A stretch of 64,000 bases of DNA from Imbricaverruca yamaguchii (lineage: Eukaryota; Arthropoda; Thecostraca; Neoverrucidae), in NCBI GenBank assembly GCA_034440575.1, contig JAOTOL010001662.1:3263501-3327500 (forward strand), in the 5' to 3' direction. A model generated the notes under the pieces. It was given only the letters and a program-made list of their open reading frames with translations. It did not search any database and was not told where the DNA came from. A program made the translations under genes and the position numbers. Positions 46,640-58,334 of the stretch are shown piece after piece (the first letter of the stretch is position 1; each line of letters opens with the position of its first letter).

Positions 46640-47240
46640 TTTATATAGGCCTTCTTAAAAGTTTACGGACAGTACAGTCTCAGCATGCTAAACAGTAAAT
46701 GTACGATATTTGTGCTCTAATCCACATAAGGTGATGTTTGGTAAGTTGCTTTCATTCATTACACATTTGAAAATAGCAAATACCGACCTAATCATCAGTT
46801 TGCGCTAGGTGCGTTTATTTCTTTTAAAATAAAAATATGGGAGGGGCACAATAAGTAGGTTGTATGGGAAGGCGGGGTTTCCGAACACTTAACAAATGCA
46901 ACAAATAACTCTACTGCTAATTCTGTATGGCTGAACCACCAATTGTACTGTGTTTTCTGAACACGAAAATGAAGAAGCTATCCATATTCGAACAGTTTCT
47001 TTCAATGAACATCATCTAACCACTTGCAAAGAGCAACTTTGAAACGTAATTATATCGTAGTGGTGTGCCATATTCCGAACACGAAAATGTGGGTGTGCAG
47101 GATTACTTCACTGAAGCTGTTGTGGTACTACAAGTTATTAGTAGCTGCTAAAATACTGGTTGTAACTACAAAATAATATCCAAGGCCACTCCCTTTCTGT
47201 TTTATTAAGCCGATTGCTGTCAGGAGTCAAAATTGACACC
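46640..47240 (+). repeat. Dispersed repeat, copy 2 (direct partner at 39.04-39.56 kb)
   Basis: Colinear with 39040-39560. The sequence just downstream (47310-47420, TTATGAAGGCGATTAAGATGG) has a further diverged relative near 59500-59600. Confidence 0.6.
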
Positions 47241-47899
47241 CACAGACTTTGCTATCTCTGAACAAAAAGAAGGTAAATTTGTCCGAAAATGCATGAAAAA
47301 TCCTTGGACTACCATGCTTATGAAGGCGATTAAGATGGTGGGACCATTTATTTTCTGTGTGAATAGTTCCTTTTCAGGTTGTGAGAAAATAATGTGAAAA
47401 GAGCTCTGCGTAAGGTAACCTAGCACAAAAGAAACGTGAAAAAAACAACAACATAGTCTAGCCTAGTCTACCTTTCGAGAGAAAAAAAAATCCTAAAATA
47501 AATCTATAAAAATGTCGAGCAATTTATTTTGTGCTAATTCTCAAAATTAACAAAGAAACTTAACCCAGCCAACTTAACCCAACCTAACCTAAGTTGCTTT
47601 TGAACACAGAAATCGAATGAAGAAAAAACAAGAAATTTATGGAAACTCTTTGGCATTATGGCGCTTTAAGGTGGTAGTAAGAAAAGTTCGTACATATATT
47701 TGCCTACATAAAGCACAGGGAAATGGAACATGTTTGGATACCCCTGCTTCCTGTACCTACCGACATGGAGGAAACGGGTGAGGGAAAATAATTGATTTAG
47801 GGGAACACACTCCATAGCTTTCAATGTTGAAACATATAATTATTGTAAGGGTAAAGCCAACACTGATGGAGCAAATTAGGGAAGTGGCAAATTAATTTA

Positions 47900-48330
47900 A
47901 AATTAGCAAATGAAGGGAGCTGGAGCAGCACCCTTCAACATTGATTCTTGGTGATGCCCCTAGATTGGCTTTTCCACAACTACTCCCTCCCCGCCCCCAC
48001 TCCTAGAATAAAATTAATGAGGTTTGTACAGTTGAAGCACCAACCCTGATGGAAAATTATTGATAGAGCCCCTGAAATGGCATCTGAATCTCCATCTCTT
48101 GGAGAGAAAGCTCTGGTGGTGCCCATGAAATAGCACCTGCACATCCAAGTATCATCTCAACCAACGCCCCTTGAAGGAAAATGTCCAGTGAAGCCCTGAA
48201 TATATACCTTCACAACTTCTCCCACGACATAATTTCTTGCTAGCATCCCTAAATGAGCACCACAAAGACGCATTCTAACTTCCCCTAGTGATGCCCCAGA
48301 GCTCATTTAGTGCACCCGGCTGAATTTTTA
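47900..48330. repeat. Degenerate ~36-bp tandem array
   Basis: Loose units centred on GCCCCTGAAATGGCA-like text recur with variable spacing. Non-coding. Confidence 0.4.
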
Positions 48331-48454
48331 TTTGTGCGTTTAAGTGACGTCACCAACAGCTGACTAGAATTCAGCTCCCAGTGACTTAAAACAACTTGTT
48401 AATATAAAGAAATTGCGAGGGGTAATACTTGAAGATTACCTAAAGGTGTACTCA

Positions 48455-49405
48455 CACCAAATTTACATGACATCAGTTGGAGCATCTGGTACAGCATGCC
48501 CGATAGTTACTGGGCCGAAACAGGCTGTACCAGTGGCATGCTTAGAAATCAGCTAAGTGTCAGGGCGTCAAAGGCACAAAATTGACCAGATTACCAACAT
48601 TTTAATTTCTTTGCTATGAAAAAGAACACAGCCTGTGCTGTCAGTAAAATTGACCTCTTATTTTATCTCCCTTTTATAGGCTAACCTGAATTGACACATG
48701 CGGCTCTTACTAAGCAATAACACTTCGTGACTTGATGAATGTATTACTGGCTTAGTGGCCTGCAAGCTGTGGGAACAAGGTATTGTTTTTTATATATATT
48801 AGTTTGCATTATGCATTATTTTACTTTACCCTCCCCTCACCCTTGGTGGTGATATTTTGCACTCCAAGGGAAAAGTAATTGTTCACAGCTGAAGGTGAAA
48901 GCCACCTCATCAGTGGTCAGATTTAATCACATTGATGAGCATAGCGTTGAAACATTTTCTCCTCAAAATGTGGTTAATGTCCTAAGATGTAATTTACTAG
49001 TTTTCATAGACATTCTACATTAAGCTTCATTAAATATTATCCCCACTCAATATCCATTGTTGTGGTCTTCCCAAATTGCTACACTACTTTTTTCATGAAA
49101 TTTGAATGCATGTAAATGTTGTGACATGCAAAAAAAATGTATGATTTTGCCATACACAAATCGAGACATTGCATGGATGAAGCCCAGGGGTGCAGCTGTG
49201 TGGGGGACATGGTTCCCTCTACCTTGATAATACCAATTTACATATTGTCATAGCAAAGAAATGAAAATGTTGGCAACCTAGCCGATTTTGTGACTTTGTC
49301 TCCGTGACACTTGACCGATTTCTGAACATGCTACTGGTACCTATTTCAGCCCAGAAACTATCGGGCATGCTGTGCCAGGTGCTCCAACTGATGTCATACA
49401 ACGTG
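48455..49405. repeat. Inverted repeat pair (~165-bp arms)
   Basis: The segment 48455-48625 (ACATCAGTTGGAGCATCTGG, CATGCCCGATAGTT, and AACATTTTAATTTCTTTGCTATG) is matched in inverse by 49240-49405. The arms enclose about 615 bp with no coding potential. It may be the terminal inverted repeats of a non-autonomous transposon. Confidence 0.6.
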
Positions 49406-49434
49406 GTTGCCCACTCTACTTTGTTAATTTTACT

Positions 49435-50265
49435 TTAAAACCCGCGCCGTCTCGTGGATGCCTTCAACCGCCCCACTCAGATTTTTTCGCTGACAGGGAA
49501 AGAACGGCGCGAGGCAGCGCGCCGACATTTGGCACAGTTTTTCCCACATCAATTTAGCATGTGATGTCAAACTTTTAAAGTCAGGTTATCTAAAGTCAAC
49601 GAGTTAATCTAGGTCAAGTGAGGTGACCTAAAAAAAGCTAAACCATTCGTCACGATTTAACGGATACAGACATTTTAATGAAACTTTCAGCGTTTCCTTA
49701 TCTTTAGGAATGCAACAAAACGTACGAGAGAATTTTGTTTCTTCATTTTTTCCCATTTTTAAATATTTATTAGTTTTGCATATTTGCCTATTGTAGTTCA
49801 AATTGAAGATTCTGGCTAGTGACCATTTTTTTTTATCAGGGAAAGTTGACTTCGAACAGCGACTTTTCGGTCCACTCTATCCACTAGAAAACGAAAATAA
49901 TGCAAACTTGAAAACTCAATTTTCACATTTCAAAAAAATACAATTTTGGTTTTTGGGTGGGCAGTGTTTTATTGCCTGGTCGATTTCGCTGTACTTTTCT
50001 GATGCCAAACACTTTTTGCTCTCAAATATCCCCCAAAATGAATTACCCAGAGCCAAAAACACGATGTAAGTCATGAAAATTTAGGCACCCTAGTGACGTC
50101 CCTTTGGAATGTTTTTTTGGGAGGGTGATGGTGCGGACCCTACTTATCGAGCGCTTTCCGATGACAACTCTTTTGTTTTCGTGCGACGCTTAGTTTGAAT
50201 TGTAAAGGGACCATCCCCCCCGAGACGGGGTGTGAGGATCTGACCGGAGAGACGGGACGGGTTAA
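49435..50265 (+). mobile_element. TTAA-ended non-autonomous DNA transposon, family A copy 3
   Basis: The left end reads TTAA-AACCCGCGCCGTCTC and the right end GAGACGGGACGGG-TTAA (50262-50265). The interior is colinear with copies 1 and 2, including the AGGTCAAGTGAGGTGACC segment near 49611. No open frame encodes a transposase. Confidence 0.7.
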
Positions 50266-50438
50266 GTTAGTAAAAATGATGAGCTAGTCAGTTCATTAGG
50301 CCCAATTTTGTTCTGCTTTTAAGGTAAAAAAAGCTCGATCAATTTTGGAATAGCATAATTTGCTCTGTCTCTTAAAGGTGTTTCCCATATTCTTCAAATC
50401 AGCTTTAATAAGAAGCCGTTCCAGCTTCTCTAGCTGCT
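50266..50438. other. Presumed 5' UTR or flank of the LINE
   Basis: Short gap between the TTAA element and the LINE open frame. The LINE 5' end cannot be placed exactly. Confidence 0.3.
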
Positions 50439-52085
50439 GTGCGCTCCCGACAATCCCTTAGTGTCGGTGCTGCGCTTGGAGGGTGCAACCGTGCCAACAT
50501 GGCCGGCGAAGCCCGCCAGTACACTTCGGCTCGCATAGTGTGGCCAGGCTATGTGCGCGGGGCGCTCGGCGGCCCGGTGGCCGGGTGGTCAGGACGTTTG
50601 ACCTCGAGTCGCTGGGTCAAGGGCGACCGGCGGGCCCGGGTTCAAGGACCGCCGCGCGGGCGCTTTTTCGTGTCGCTGCTCGTATTGCTGTTGGTCTCTA
50701 CATGTATTTGCCGTTGTCCAGACCTGGAAAGTGATGGATCGGACTGGATATTGAGAAGACACTCAGGGACATTTACCGTCAAAAGCCGAAGCTTTACAGT
50801 GTTGGCTCCACGCCGTCTGTGGGCTCCACCAGTACCAAGATTCCTATCACCTGTCGGAAGAGCTACAAAATATTTCCGCAGCCGAATGCAACACGACACG
50901 AAATCATGCTCCACTTGGAATCTGGCACGCCTCATCATGTCAGGAGATGTCGAGCTAAACCCGGGTCCAGGCCTCGACCGATCGACGACATCTGTTGGTC
51001 CCGACCAGCGGAGTCACCCAAGAAGTGCAGGGTCCGGAATAACTGCGATCATGCAGAACTGCCGCAGCATCCGTGGAAAGCTGGGACAGCTTCGGGCGGC
51101 CGCGGCAGAGTACGACCGGTATGACATTATAGCGTTCACTGAGACGTGGCTGGACGACTCTGTGTGGAATTCTGAACTACAGGCTTTCTTGCCCAAACAC
51201 ACCTGGTTCCGCAGAGACCGATCGGATGGGCGTGTTGGTGGGGGTGTGGCATGTGCGGTCCGTGCCGCCCTGCTACCAACCCGACGTCTGCTGGCGATGC
51301 CGGACACTGAGTTGTTGTTGGTGGACCTCGGCAATCCGACCGTGACGGTAGCTGTGTGCTACAGGCCACCAGACGACGACAACGCCATTACACAAATCTT
51401 TCGACATTTAGGCGAGCTCCCACCCGGACGCCGGCTGATGGTCTTGGGCGACTTCAATATTCCTGAGCTTGGCTGGGTACCGTCTGCGTCAGACTGGGCC
51501 AACCCAGTCAGGCTTAGACAAACGGCCAGGGCCAACCGCTTCCTGGAAGCATGTGATCTCCAAGGCCTGCGACAATACGTCACTCAATCTACCAGAGCCA
51601 ACAACATTTTAGACTTAGTGCTCACTATCGACATCGCAGCAGAAACCTTCGTTCGGAAGGGAATTATAGACTCGGACCATGACGAGATCCAGGCAAAGTT
51701 CTTCCTGCCGAGGCCATCACCACCAGCTGTGACAAGATCGACTGCTTACAACTACAAGAGAGCAGATTTTAATTCATTGCGACGCTGTCTAGAACTTTTA
51801 CCGTGGAACATGCTGGATGACTTAGATGTTGACAATGCTGTTGATGTGTTTTACTCGTTAATCGAAGCTGCTATTCGTGATCATGTGCCAGTCGTGACTC
51901 CTCGCCGTAGACTTCCACCCTGGTTTGACGTTGAGGCCAGGCGTGCACTAGCCGCGAAGGAATGTGCACATCGTCGAATGAAAAGGCACCCGAGTGACGG
52001 TGTCATTCGGCGTGAATTTACAGACAAACGCGACTTCTTCAAACGTCTGATCGGACGAAGCTACTGCAGTTATCTGGGGGACTAG
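50439..52085 (+). CDS. LINE (CR1/Jockey group) polyprotein: 2A-like motif plus apurinic/apyrimidinic endonuclease
   Basis: The open frame has 548 codons. Residues 1-75 are basic, 76-91 form a hydrophobic segment (FFVSLLVLLLVST), and 169-177 read GDVELNPGP, a 2A-like motif. From about residue 201 an endonuclease/exonuclease/phosphatase domain follows with its usual landmarks: MQNCRS, FTETWLDD (catalytic Glu), CYRPPDDD, LGDFNIPE (Asp and Asn), LDLVLT and SDHDEI (Asp-His). This domain nicks target DNA to prime reverse transcription. The frame ends at a stop just before the reverse-transcriptase region, where a single-base frameshift near 52060-52085 puts the continuation (GLVEDFKTNPKRYWSF) in another frame. 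The start codon is uncertain; inner Met codons are possible. Confidence 0.9.
   Translation: MRSRQSLSVGAALGGCNRANMAGEARQYTSARIVWPGYVRGALGGPVAGWSGRLTSSRWVKGDRRARVQGPPRGRFFVSLLVLLLVSTCICRCPDLESDGSDWILRRHSGTFTVKSRSFTVLAPRRLWAPPVPRFLSPVGRATKYFRSRMQHDTKSCSTWNLARLIMSGDVELNPGPGLDRSTTSVGPDQRSHPRSAGSGITAIMQNCRSIRGKLGQLRAAAAEYDRYDIIAFTETWLDDSVWNSELQAFLPKHTWFRRDRSDGRVGGGVACAVRAALLPTRRLLAMPDTELLLVDLGNPTVTVAVCYRPPDDDNAITQIFRHLGELPPGRRLMVLGDFNIPELGWVPSASDWANPVRLRQTARANRFLEACDLQGLRQYVTQSTRANNILDLVLTIDIAAETFVRKGIIDSDHDEIQAKFFLPRPSPPAVTRSTAYNYKRADFNSLRRCLELLPWNMLDDLDVDNAVDVFYSLIEAAIRDHVPVVTPRRRLPPWFDVEARRALAAKECAHRRMKRHPSDGVIRREFTDKRDFFKRLIGRSYCSYLGD
50946..50969 (+). promoter_or_regulatory. 2A-like ribosome-skipping motif in the LINE
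   Basis: The eight codons read DVELNPGP, matching the D-V/I-E-x-N-P-G-P consensus at which ribosomes skip the last Gly-Pro bond. The preceding residues (ARLIMSG) include hydrophobic positions often needed upstream. If active, it would release a ~176-residue N-terminal protein from the endonuclease/RT protein that begins with Pro. 2A-like motifs are known from several non-LTR retrotransposons of trypanosomes and marine invertebrates. Activity here is inferred from the motif. Confidence 0.8.
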
Positions 52086-53980
52086 TTGAAGATTTTAAGA
52101 CAAATCCAAAGCGATACTGGTCATTTTTGAAATGTTTTAAAAGGAGTGGTTCTGTTCCGTCTCTGCTAGACGGAAACAAGTTAATCAGCGATGACGTTGG
52201 ACGTGCCAACCTGTTGAACAAAGCCCTTTCAGCCAAGTTCACAGCACGGGATGTAGCCCAGTATCCACCATTACAGGTCTATGGACTGTCTAATCTCACA
52301 GACTTTCGGCCCTCATTAGAACAAATCCCACGATTCTCATTGGACTTGACCCGCATAAAGCATGTGGACCAGATAATATCAGTGCCAGAATCCTCCGTGA
52401 GTGTGCTGACCAATTATGCGTTCCGCTGTACAAAATTTGCATCCTTTCCATCAGGCAGGGAAAATTTCCCAACCAGTGGAAAAGGCAATATCACACCAAT
52501 ACATAAGAAAGGCAACCGGAAAAATCCGACGAACTACCGAGCCATTTCACTTCTTTGCCTATGTGGCAAGATTTTAGAAAAACATCTACAATGCTTTGAG
52601 TGATCACATTTTGCCAGCACTGACTAACACCCAGCACGGTTTTATTCCAAAAGGTCATGTGCTTCAAACCTGGCAGTTTTCTTGAGACACGCCTGGGATT
52701 CCATCGCTGCTGGTTGCCAGACAGATGCAATCTATACGGACTACTCTTCGGCTTTCCAAAGTGTCAACCATAAGCTGTTACTATACAAGCTCGAAAATGC
52801 ATATCATGTTTCAGACAAATGCTCTCTCTGATTCGGTCATATCGACTGGTCGCCGGCAGCGGGTGATAGTTACGGGGCGGTCTCTGACTGGGCTGACGTA
52901 CTCTGGTGTACCGGAAGGGAGCTTGCTGGCTCCTCTGTTATTTGCCCTATTTGTGAACGACCTGCCATCCAGTATTGACTCGGAATGTCTGATGTTTGCT
53001 GATGACGTAAAATCTTTAGGAGGGTAGCGTCTGTGGACGACGCGACACGCTTGCAGAGGGATATTGATTCCCTTTGTAAGTGGTCCGCGACTGGATGCTA
53101 TCCTTGAACCCTCTAAAATGTAAATCATTCACAATGACTCTTCGCCGTACCTGTGCGCTTCGAATATAAAGTACACAATGCAACGCTGCAGCGTGAGACT
53201 GTGATGCGAGACCTGGGTGTGTACCTGGACAGCAATTGACTTTCGCACAACATGTGGCAAAACTGTGTCATCCGCGAACCGGGCTCTGGGACTTTGTATT
53301 CGATCAATGCAAGGGGGTTCCTGGTGAAATTCTCGAAAATTGTCGTTGGGGATAACGCGAACATTAGGTCTCGCCTTGAGTATTGCTCCGTCATTCTGGG
53401 GAGGCGCAGCTTCAACACATCTCACCAGGATTGATAGGGTAGAACATACATTTTTAATGTGGCTTGCCCAACACTGTAGTGCCACACCTCGACCGGAATC
53501 TTTACAATATCAGGACCTTCTTCGCTTTTATAACATGACATCTGTGTCCACTTGTCGCATACAATCCGTGTTGACTCATCAATGTTATTGCGAAACTTTG
53601 GATTAAGTGTCCCAGTCAGGAGAAATAGGCAACCTGTTTTATTCCATGTACCGTATGCACGTGTAGAAACCATTAGGTTCGGCTTGTTTCACAGATTATT
53701 GAGAGTAGCGAACGCATTTTTAGCGATGACACCGAGTGCGGACATCTTCACAGACTCGCTGAATACATTTAAGACACAGGTGGTGAGATACTGTGCTGCG
53801 TCACACGCTCACATCTGAGACGCGGAGCCATCGGACATCGACGAGTTCTGACAGCCGTTTGCCTGTTTGAATTGAAAACTATTCACCTGTTCTGTGTACG
53901 TTTTTAACTACTGACTTCTCCTGTAAAGGGCACAATATGCTGTTGGAGATTGTGGACAATAAACAAAAATTTGTTGGAAA
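52086..53980 (+). pseudogene. LINE reverse-transcriptase region and 3' UTR, frameshifted
   Basis: RT motifs appear in order but across several frames: FPTSGKGNITPIHKKGNRKN then PTNYRAISLLCLCGKILEKH, TDYSSAFQSVNHKLL (first catalytic Asp), SGVPEGSLLAPLLFALFVND, and LMFADDVK (catalytic Asp pair at 53001-53006). The C-terminal tail ends near 53818 (RVANAFL, then ADIFTDSLNTFKTQV). Multiple shifts and stops show that the copy is dead. The 3' end is probably near 53980, where GGACAATAAACAAAAATTT gives a polyadenylation-like signal. FADD with the EEP domain upstream places it in the CR1/Jockey/L2 group. Confidence 0.85.
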
Positions 53981-54728
53981 TGCTAAAGCACGCTGTTATG
54001 TAGTTTTGGGTGACAATAATGCATAATTATTTTTTTGCACAAACATGGTGCATGATGACAGAAACATTGAAGCTTTGTTACACTATGGGTAGCAATATTT
54101 TGGCACCTAAGTCTATATTCAACATAATCACTAAGACCCACCGTAAAAGTGGACCATGCCCCTCAATGCATGCGCTTTGTGTCAGTGATGGTACGTCCTG
54201 AGCCACGCTCCGATAGAGGTACAACCAGGACTCTTCGAAGACGGAGAGGGACGATAAGTTGTTTGCTCATTTAAGCCAATCGGAACATTTTAACATGGGA
54301 AAAGGGGAAAACATTCCCAAAGAGGAAGCAAATGTCACCTTTGCTCCATCATCCTCCCGTCTTACCACACTACTGTACCGTAAAAGGGTTTCTGGATAAA
54401 TCAATACTTCATGGTTTGAGGGTGGGGGAAATTTGATTAGTATTCTTCTCTAATGAATGGACATAACTTGTAAGTCGGCTTTGACAACTAAAATAGTATG
54501 CTGATGATATTGCATTGCACATCTGAAATACCATGCCTACAGAAGGCATGTTCACTTAATTGGGGTGGTTTTAATTCCCTGCTCTTTTCTCTTCCAATTT
54601 TTCCTCAATTGCAAGGTGCATCATCCATTTTCGTGCTGGGCGCAAGATGATCAACAAAATGGTCGACACGCTCTTAAACCACAATAACTGACTAACCCAT
54701 TTTGGTGCTTTGCAAGGTTCTGCTAAAT
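53981..54728. other. No gene recognised
   Basis: AT-rich flank of the LINE without recognisable coding content. Confidence 0.35.
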
Positions 54729-55124
54729 TTAACACGCGCCCTGGAGGGCCTCGGAAAATCACGCGCATTGGAGGGGGATTTCACTATCCTCCTCCAGGGC
54801 GTCTGTTAACCTGTCATAAACTTGACCTGACTTGACCTCGGTGACCTGACATGACTTTGAAACAATGTAGCATAACAATGTACACCAAACAAGTCGCTAG
54901 TTTTGCCAAGAACACTTCCTTTTTGCCGATATACGGGAAGCGCTTCAGCGACGATATTTGTGGTCCGGCGCTGATAATTGTTTTTCTTGCTTTAAACAAC
55001 GCGGCGGTCATTTGTAAGCAGGTACACAAACAATGGCGTATATCGGCCGGTAAAATCTGGAGTTATTTACGAAAAACCGGAGGGGTGGGCGGATTTCCCC
55101 CCCCCCCTCCATGGCGCGTGTTAA
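54729..55124 (+). mobile_element. TTAA-ended family B element with an internal end
   Basis: The outer ends are TTAA-CACGCGCCCTGGAGG (54729 onward) and CCTCCATGGCGCGTG-TTAA (55121-55124). A further right-type end, CCTCCAGGGCGTCTG-TTAA, lies inside at 54791-54809. The first 81 bp could therefore be a minimal element on their own. The interior carries TGACCT hexamers (54823-54847) and matches 24926-25222. Non-coding. Confidence 0.65.
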
Positions 55125-56380
55125 GCTATAGTTATTACAGTTTCACTTAGTTTTTGCAAGCTTTCTGTGCTGCCATGTTTTGTTCTGTTATCCTGTTTTT
55201 GTTATTTATACTAATAGCGAAAGCTATTGTGTGTATAGTGTGTATTCATTTAGCTGTTTTTATTGGGACTTTGCTTTTGTTTGTTGAATTTCAACCTAAT
55301 TGCAATGTTTTGCAGACCTCAAGCCCGACCTTGATCAATATTTTGTGCGTCCTGTCTGCTCACATTATCGGAGTAGCCTGCAAGAGTTCTGAGGACATTT
55401 GCGAAGACACCAGCTCGATCCTCTTTTCCTAGTGACTTGCCCAAACAAGTGACTTCCAAGTGACAGAACTGTGTGAGAAAGCTTATGCATTTGGAGGCAT
55501 GGTTTCCAACACAACATCTCTGAATGTGATATTAAATGGTGTCCAAAATGGCTGCAATCATTCTGGATTTGAGGAAAACTGTCTGCTGCTCGCCATTTAC
55601 TATGACTTCCAACTTGGCAATCCCCTAGGAAGTAAGGAAAAAAACCTGAAGGTCGGGAACTTGTATTGCTCCGCAGGAAACGCTCACAATAAGATTCTGC
55701 GCGATCGGATTCTGCTACTTCTCTTGTATCCATTATTGGTCCGGGAAAGCAACACGGGTTGGATTGAGTTCCCAATGAGGTTAAAAGTAACGCCAGACGG
55801 GTACTGCTATTTACTTTAACGAAGTATGTGCGGCAGCCTCAAGCCTTCCTCAATGGGTAGAAAGCTTCCCAGTTGGAGAAGCATTTCGGATCTACTCCCT
55901 ACACAGGTACTCCACATGTTCCACATTTAATGTTATTTCTGCTTCTAGTCCAGAAATCTAGTTTCGTAGTCCAGCAATATGATTTACTTTGTGGTCATTC
56001 TTTACTTCAGTGTTCAAGAAATGACACCAGGTTCTTTGAACAAGGTCTCCAAACCTGGCCTAAAATTCCCCACAGGGGTTAAATCAATTATGACACAAGT
56101 AAGACAAAAGCGGTTGCATGAATATTTGCTTCATCAGTGATGTGCGGTAGTTAGAGTACTGCAGGTTGCAACCTGCATGTGTTGTAATTTAACAGGCACT
56201 TTAATTATTTTCCGGTATGCTACTAAAGAAAGTAAAGCTTCAGAAGAGATGCAATACACAATTATGTGAGGTGTCAATTTACACCCAATTGGTGAGTTTG
56301 ACAACTACAGGATAGACCTCTCCCTTCCACCACTAGTGGGTGTGTCAAAGTGCTTATGCAATTGCGCGAGATGTTAGTAG
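55125..56380. other. No gene recognised
   Basis: Overlapping open frames of 92 to 136 codons occur on both strands at 55154-55819. One is a hydrophobic 92-residue frame (55154-55432). None shows a family signature and none has clear splice context. Confidence 0.3.
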
Positions 56381-57931
56381 GTGATCATTGTTTGTTGTCA
56401 TACAGGACGCAGCGTGTTGGGGCTTGTTGTCTGTCTCAAAGAGCTCGGAGGAGTATTCGCCTACAACGCTCAAGAAACATGCTCTCGTCCGGTACTACAC
56501 GTACGGGATAGCAATCGCACAGCACTGTGCGTGGAGGGCACCATGTGTATGCCCCTGACATCCGACGAAATGCAGCAACTCATTTCGTGAGGTGTTACCT
56601 TCATTGTGTTCGGCCAAAAGCTCACACATACTGCCGTCAAAAACACAGCAACTCTATTGTGTGTATAAGTATTGGAGATGAATACATGCAGAAGCTGCCT
56701 AGAGAGCTGGCAGCTCAAATGGGGCGCCTTTTTCCCGTGGTAACGATCCCCAAGTAAATACAAACAACCTCGTCCGTGCTACCAAACTCTTTCGTCCGAA
56801 GCATAACTACTCTCCCTACGTTTTTACTGTTCCAGTTGCAAGCCAAGAGTGCATCAGTTTTTTTTTATGTTGTTTAGACCTCCAAAAACATCGAAAACAG
56901 GCTACCTTGTCTGGGGTAACCAGTTCGTTCGTGGGTAGTTGTGTTGTGCATGTTTGTGAGTGTTGTGCAAGAGTGCGTGTTCGTAGGTAGAAACAGAACA
57001 TGTAGAAGCAGAACCCAGCTCGGTTGTTACACTACTGCCGTTGGCTGTGCACGTAGTTAGCAGAGTGCGCGTTTGTTTTGTGTGGCTCTTCGGTGACTAC
57101 CTTAATTTAGCTCAGACTCGCGATATGAAAAAAACGTCTGCTTCCTTTGAGGTGGTGACGAAATGCGCATGCATTCGCTTAAAATACATATGTTTAGATG
57201 TGTTCGCCTTTGTTTCGCAAATTCCGAAAGTAAATACCTGACTCAGGTACTGCTCATGGTGAGAATGTTGGTGATAGATATTGCGATGCGTGACTCGGTA
57301 TAATGTTGAGTGGCATGATTGCAGCGCCATAATGTCCTAAGGTGTACCCACAATCAACAGGTGTAGGTAGCCGTCCTACAGGGAGTCAAAGCGTATTACG
57401 GGCGGTCGCATCCAACGGATACTGGTTAACCTGCTCTCGGCGGATACAATTATCCGCTGAACGAGTTGTTTTGTGCGTAGGGTTGTATGGCATCATCCCG
57501 CTGTTGCTTGGTTTACCCGCAACCAGCAACCAGCTGATCAAGGTCTTTGACCTTCAGCTGACCCGCCCACTGAGGGTAAAAACGTGTTGGGGATTAGGGT
57601 ACTCGCCAAGTGCAGGTTAAGTCGCATTGAACGTGTAAAAATACCCGCTATAGAAGGTTGTGTTGGTGGTGTTACCCAGCTGTAGAGGTTAAATACAGAA
57701 GCAAGCTTTTCGTACTATTCGTACGAGCAGTGCCAAAGCATGAATCAAAAGGTGTTGCGAATTATGATACCCGACAGATGCAGATACCCAATATTATATA
57801 CATCGTCCAGGGCTAGATCGGTCATTGCAGCGCTGCAGAAATACTATCGTGACACGTTCAGCACAGCGGCATTGCTTAGCGAGCTGCAGGCCATATGGGG
57901 TTTCAGGAATAAGGACAAACCGCCGCAATAA
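56381..57931 (+). other. Coding-like block of unknown origin, possibly degraded
   Basis: Several short plus-strand frames have protein-like composition and follow one another. The frame 56381-56590 (SVLGLVVCLKELGGVFAYN, MPLTSDEMQQLIS) stays open for another ~25 codons after one stop (VTFIVFGQKLTHTAVKN). Another ends 56757 (GDEYMQKLPRELAAQMGRLF). A third is 57740-57931 (QKVLRIMIPDRCRYPILYTS, RARSVIAALQKYYRDTF). I recognise no family. It could be exons of a host gene, or the remains of a large transposon or an integrated virus. Confidence 0.3.
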
Positions 57932-58334
57932 CACGCCCTTAAGTCACAATAATTAAACACAAACCGCCACAGGTGCTTCTAAAGAGCATTACAGACCAGG
58001 GACCCACAACACCTATTCCAAACAGCCAGATGGCTGGTTATCACCTGGGTATTAAGACTAAAGGGTACAACGTAATCTAGTAGGTTTTCTAGTTCCAGCC
58101 CAAGTGACGTAGGCAGAAATGTGCTAGATGTCTAGTATAATTTACCAGTATCTTGGCATATATAACGACGTCACGTAAACATTCCAAATACGTTTTATAA
58201 CCTGGCTAAGATTCAGCTGTGGCGCAGTGAAGACATGAGAGGGTTGTGGCTTGGCATACGGTGTTTCTGATTGTTGGTGTGAGAATATGAGGCTGAGGAG
58301 TACAGCGTGGGTTCCTAGGGTATTGAACATTCTC
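57932..58334. other. No gene recognised
   Basis: Short spacer before the next TTAA element. Confidence 0.35.
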
